From: an uncultured Actinotalea sp.
GTDB lineage: Bacteria > Actinomycetota > Actinomycetes > Actinomycetales > Cellulomonadaceae
Direction of reading: 5' to 3'
Assembly: GCF_946885855.1 (NCBI RefSeq)
Contig: NZ_CAMPHH010000244.1
Coordinates: 1 to 5,108, forward strand
Length of the DNA stretch: 5,108 nt
The notes beneath the pieces were generated by a model. It did not search any database. It was not told the origin of the DNA and saw only the letters and a program-made list of their open reading frames with translations. Of this stretch, positions 5,088 through 5,108 are shown piece by piece. The translations under genes were made by a program, and so were the position numbers. How positions within the stretch are numbered: the first letter of the stretch is position 1; each line of letters begins with the position of its first letter.

Positions 5088-5108
5088 AGGCCCCGGCGGG
5101 GTCAGCCC

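Noticed and set aside
1..5108. CRISPR arrays, tRNA or rRNA genes, insertion sequences, phage or conjugative genes
   Set aside because: No spaced repeats, RNA-gene consensus, transposase motifs or flanking inverted repeats were seen; the only tandem repeat is the short in-frame one at 2269-2328.

Overview
The window is about three-quarters G+C, with coding frames strongly biased to G/C at the third codon position and several GTG starts behind clear Shine-Dalgarno sequences. Together with a mycobacterial-type beta-carbonic anhydrase, a CtpE-like P-type ATPase remnant and a typical actinobacterial leader peptide, this points to a high-GC actinobacterium. The cytoplasmic family-10 glycosidase would suit a plant-polymer degrader such as a Cellulomonas relative. 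The genus is an inference.

Layout: (1) bases 1-99 hold no gene I can support. (2) 100-1452, minus: an MFS transporter with a long central loop. (3) 1553-2331, minus: the two ends of a CtpE-like cation P-type ATPase joined by a deletion that removed the catalytic core, leaving two fragments in different frames that overlap by 4 bases. (4) 2332-2514: a divergent promoter region with a 16-bp palindrome and a hairpin. (5) 2515-2931, plus: a small ChaB/Rho_N protein. (6) 2968-2999: a strong hairpin between convergent genes. (7) 3013-3513, minus: a beta-carbonic anhydrase very like Mycobacterium tuberculosis Rv1284. (8) 3514-3678: its structured leader RNA. (9) 3679-3768, minus: a 29-codon leader peptide, probably leaderless, ending in a single-Cys tail. 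(10) 3771-5078, minus: a GH10 glycoside hydrolase without a signal peptide.

The most interesting part is the unit at 3013-3780. A promoter-like TATCCT inside the last codons of the GH10 gene precedes an sORF with the RRHVDL...C signature of actinobacterial leader peptides. The sORF is followed by two back-to-back hairpins, repeats able to pair alternatively, and then the carbonic anhydrase. I infer attenuation of the carbonic anhydrase by cysteine or sulfur status. This fits the Rv1284 family, whose M. tuberculosis member lies beside the sulfate-activation genes cysD/cysN.

The second point of interest is the ATPase relic. It keeps a good ribosome binding site and an intact N-terminus but lacks every catalytic motif. 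It lies divergent to ChaB, a protein named for a suspected role in cation transport.
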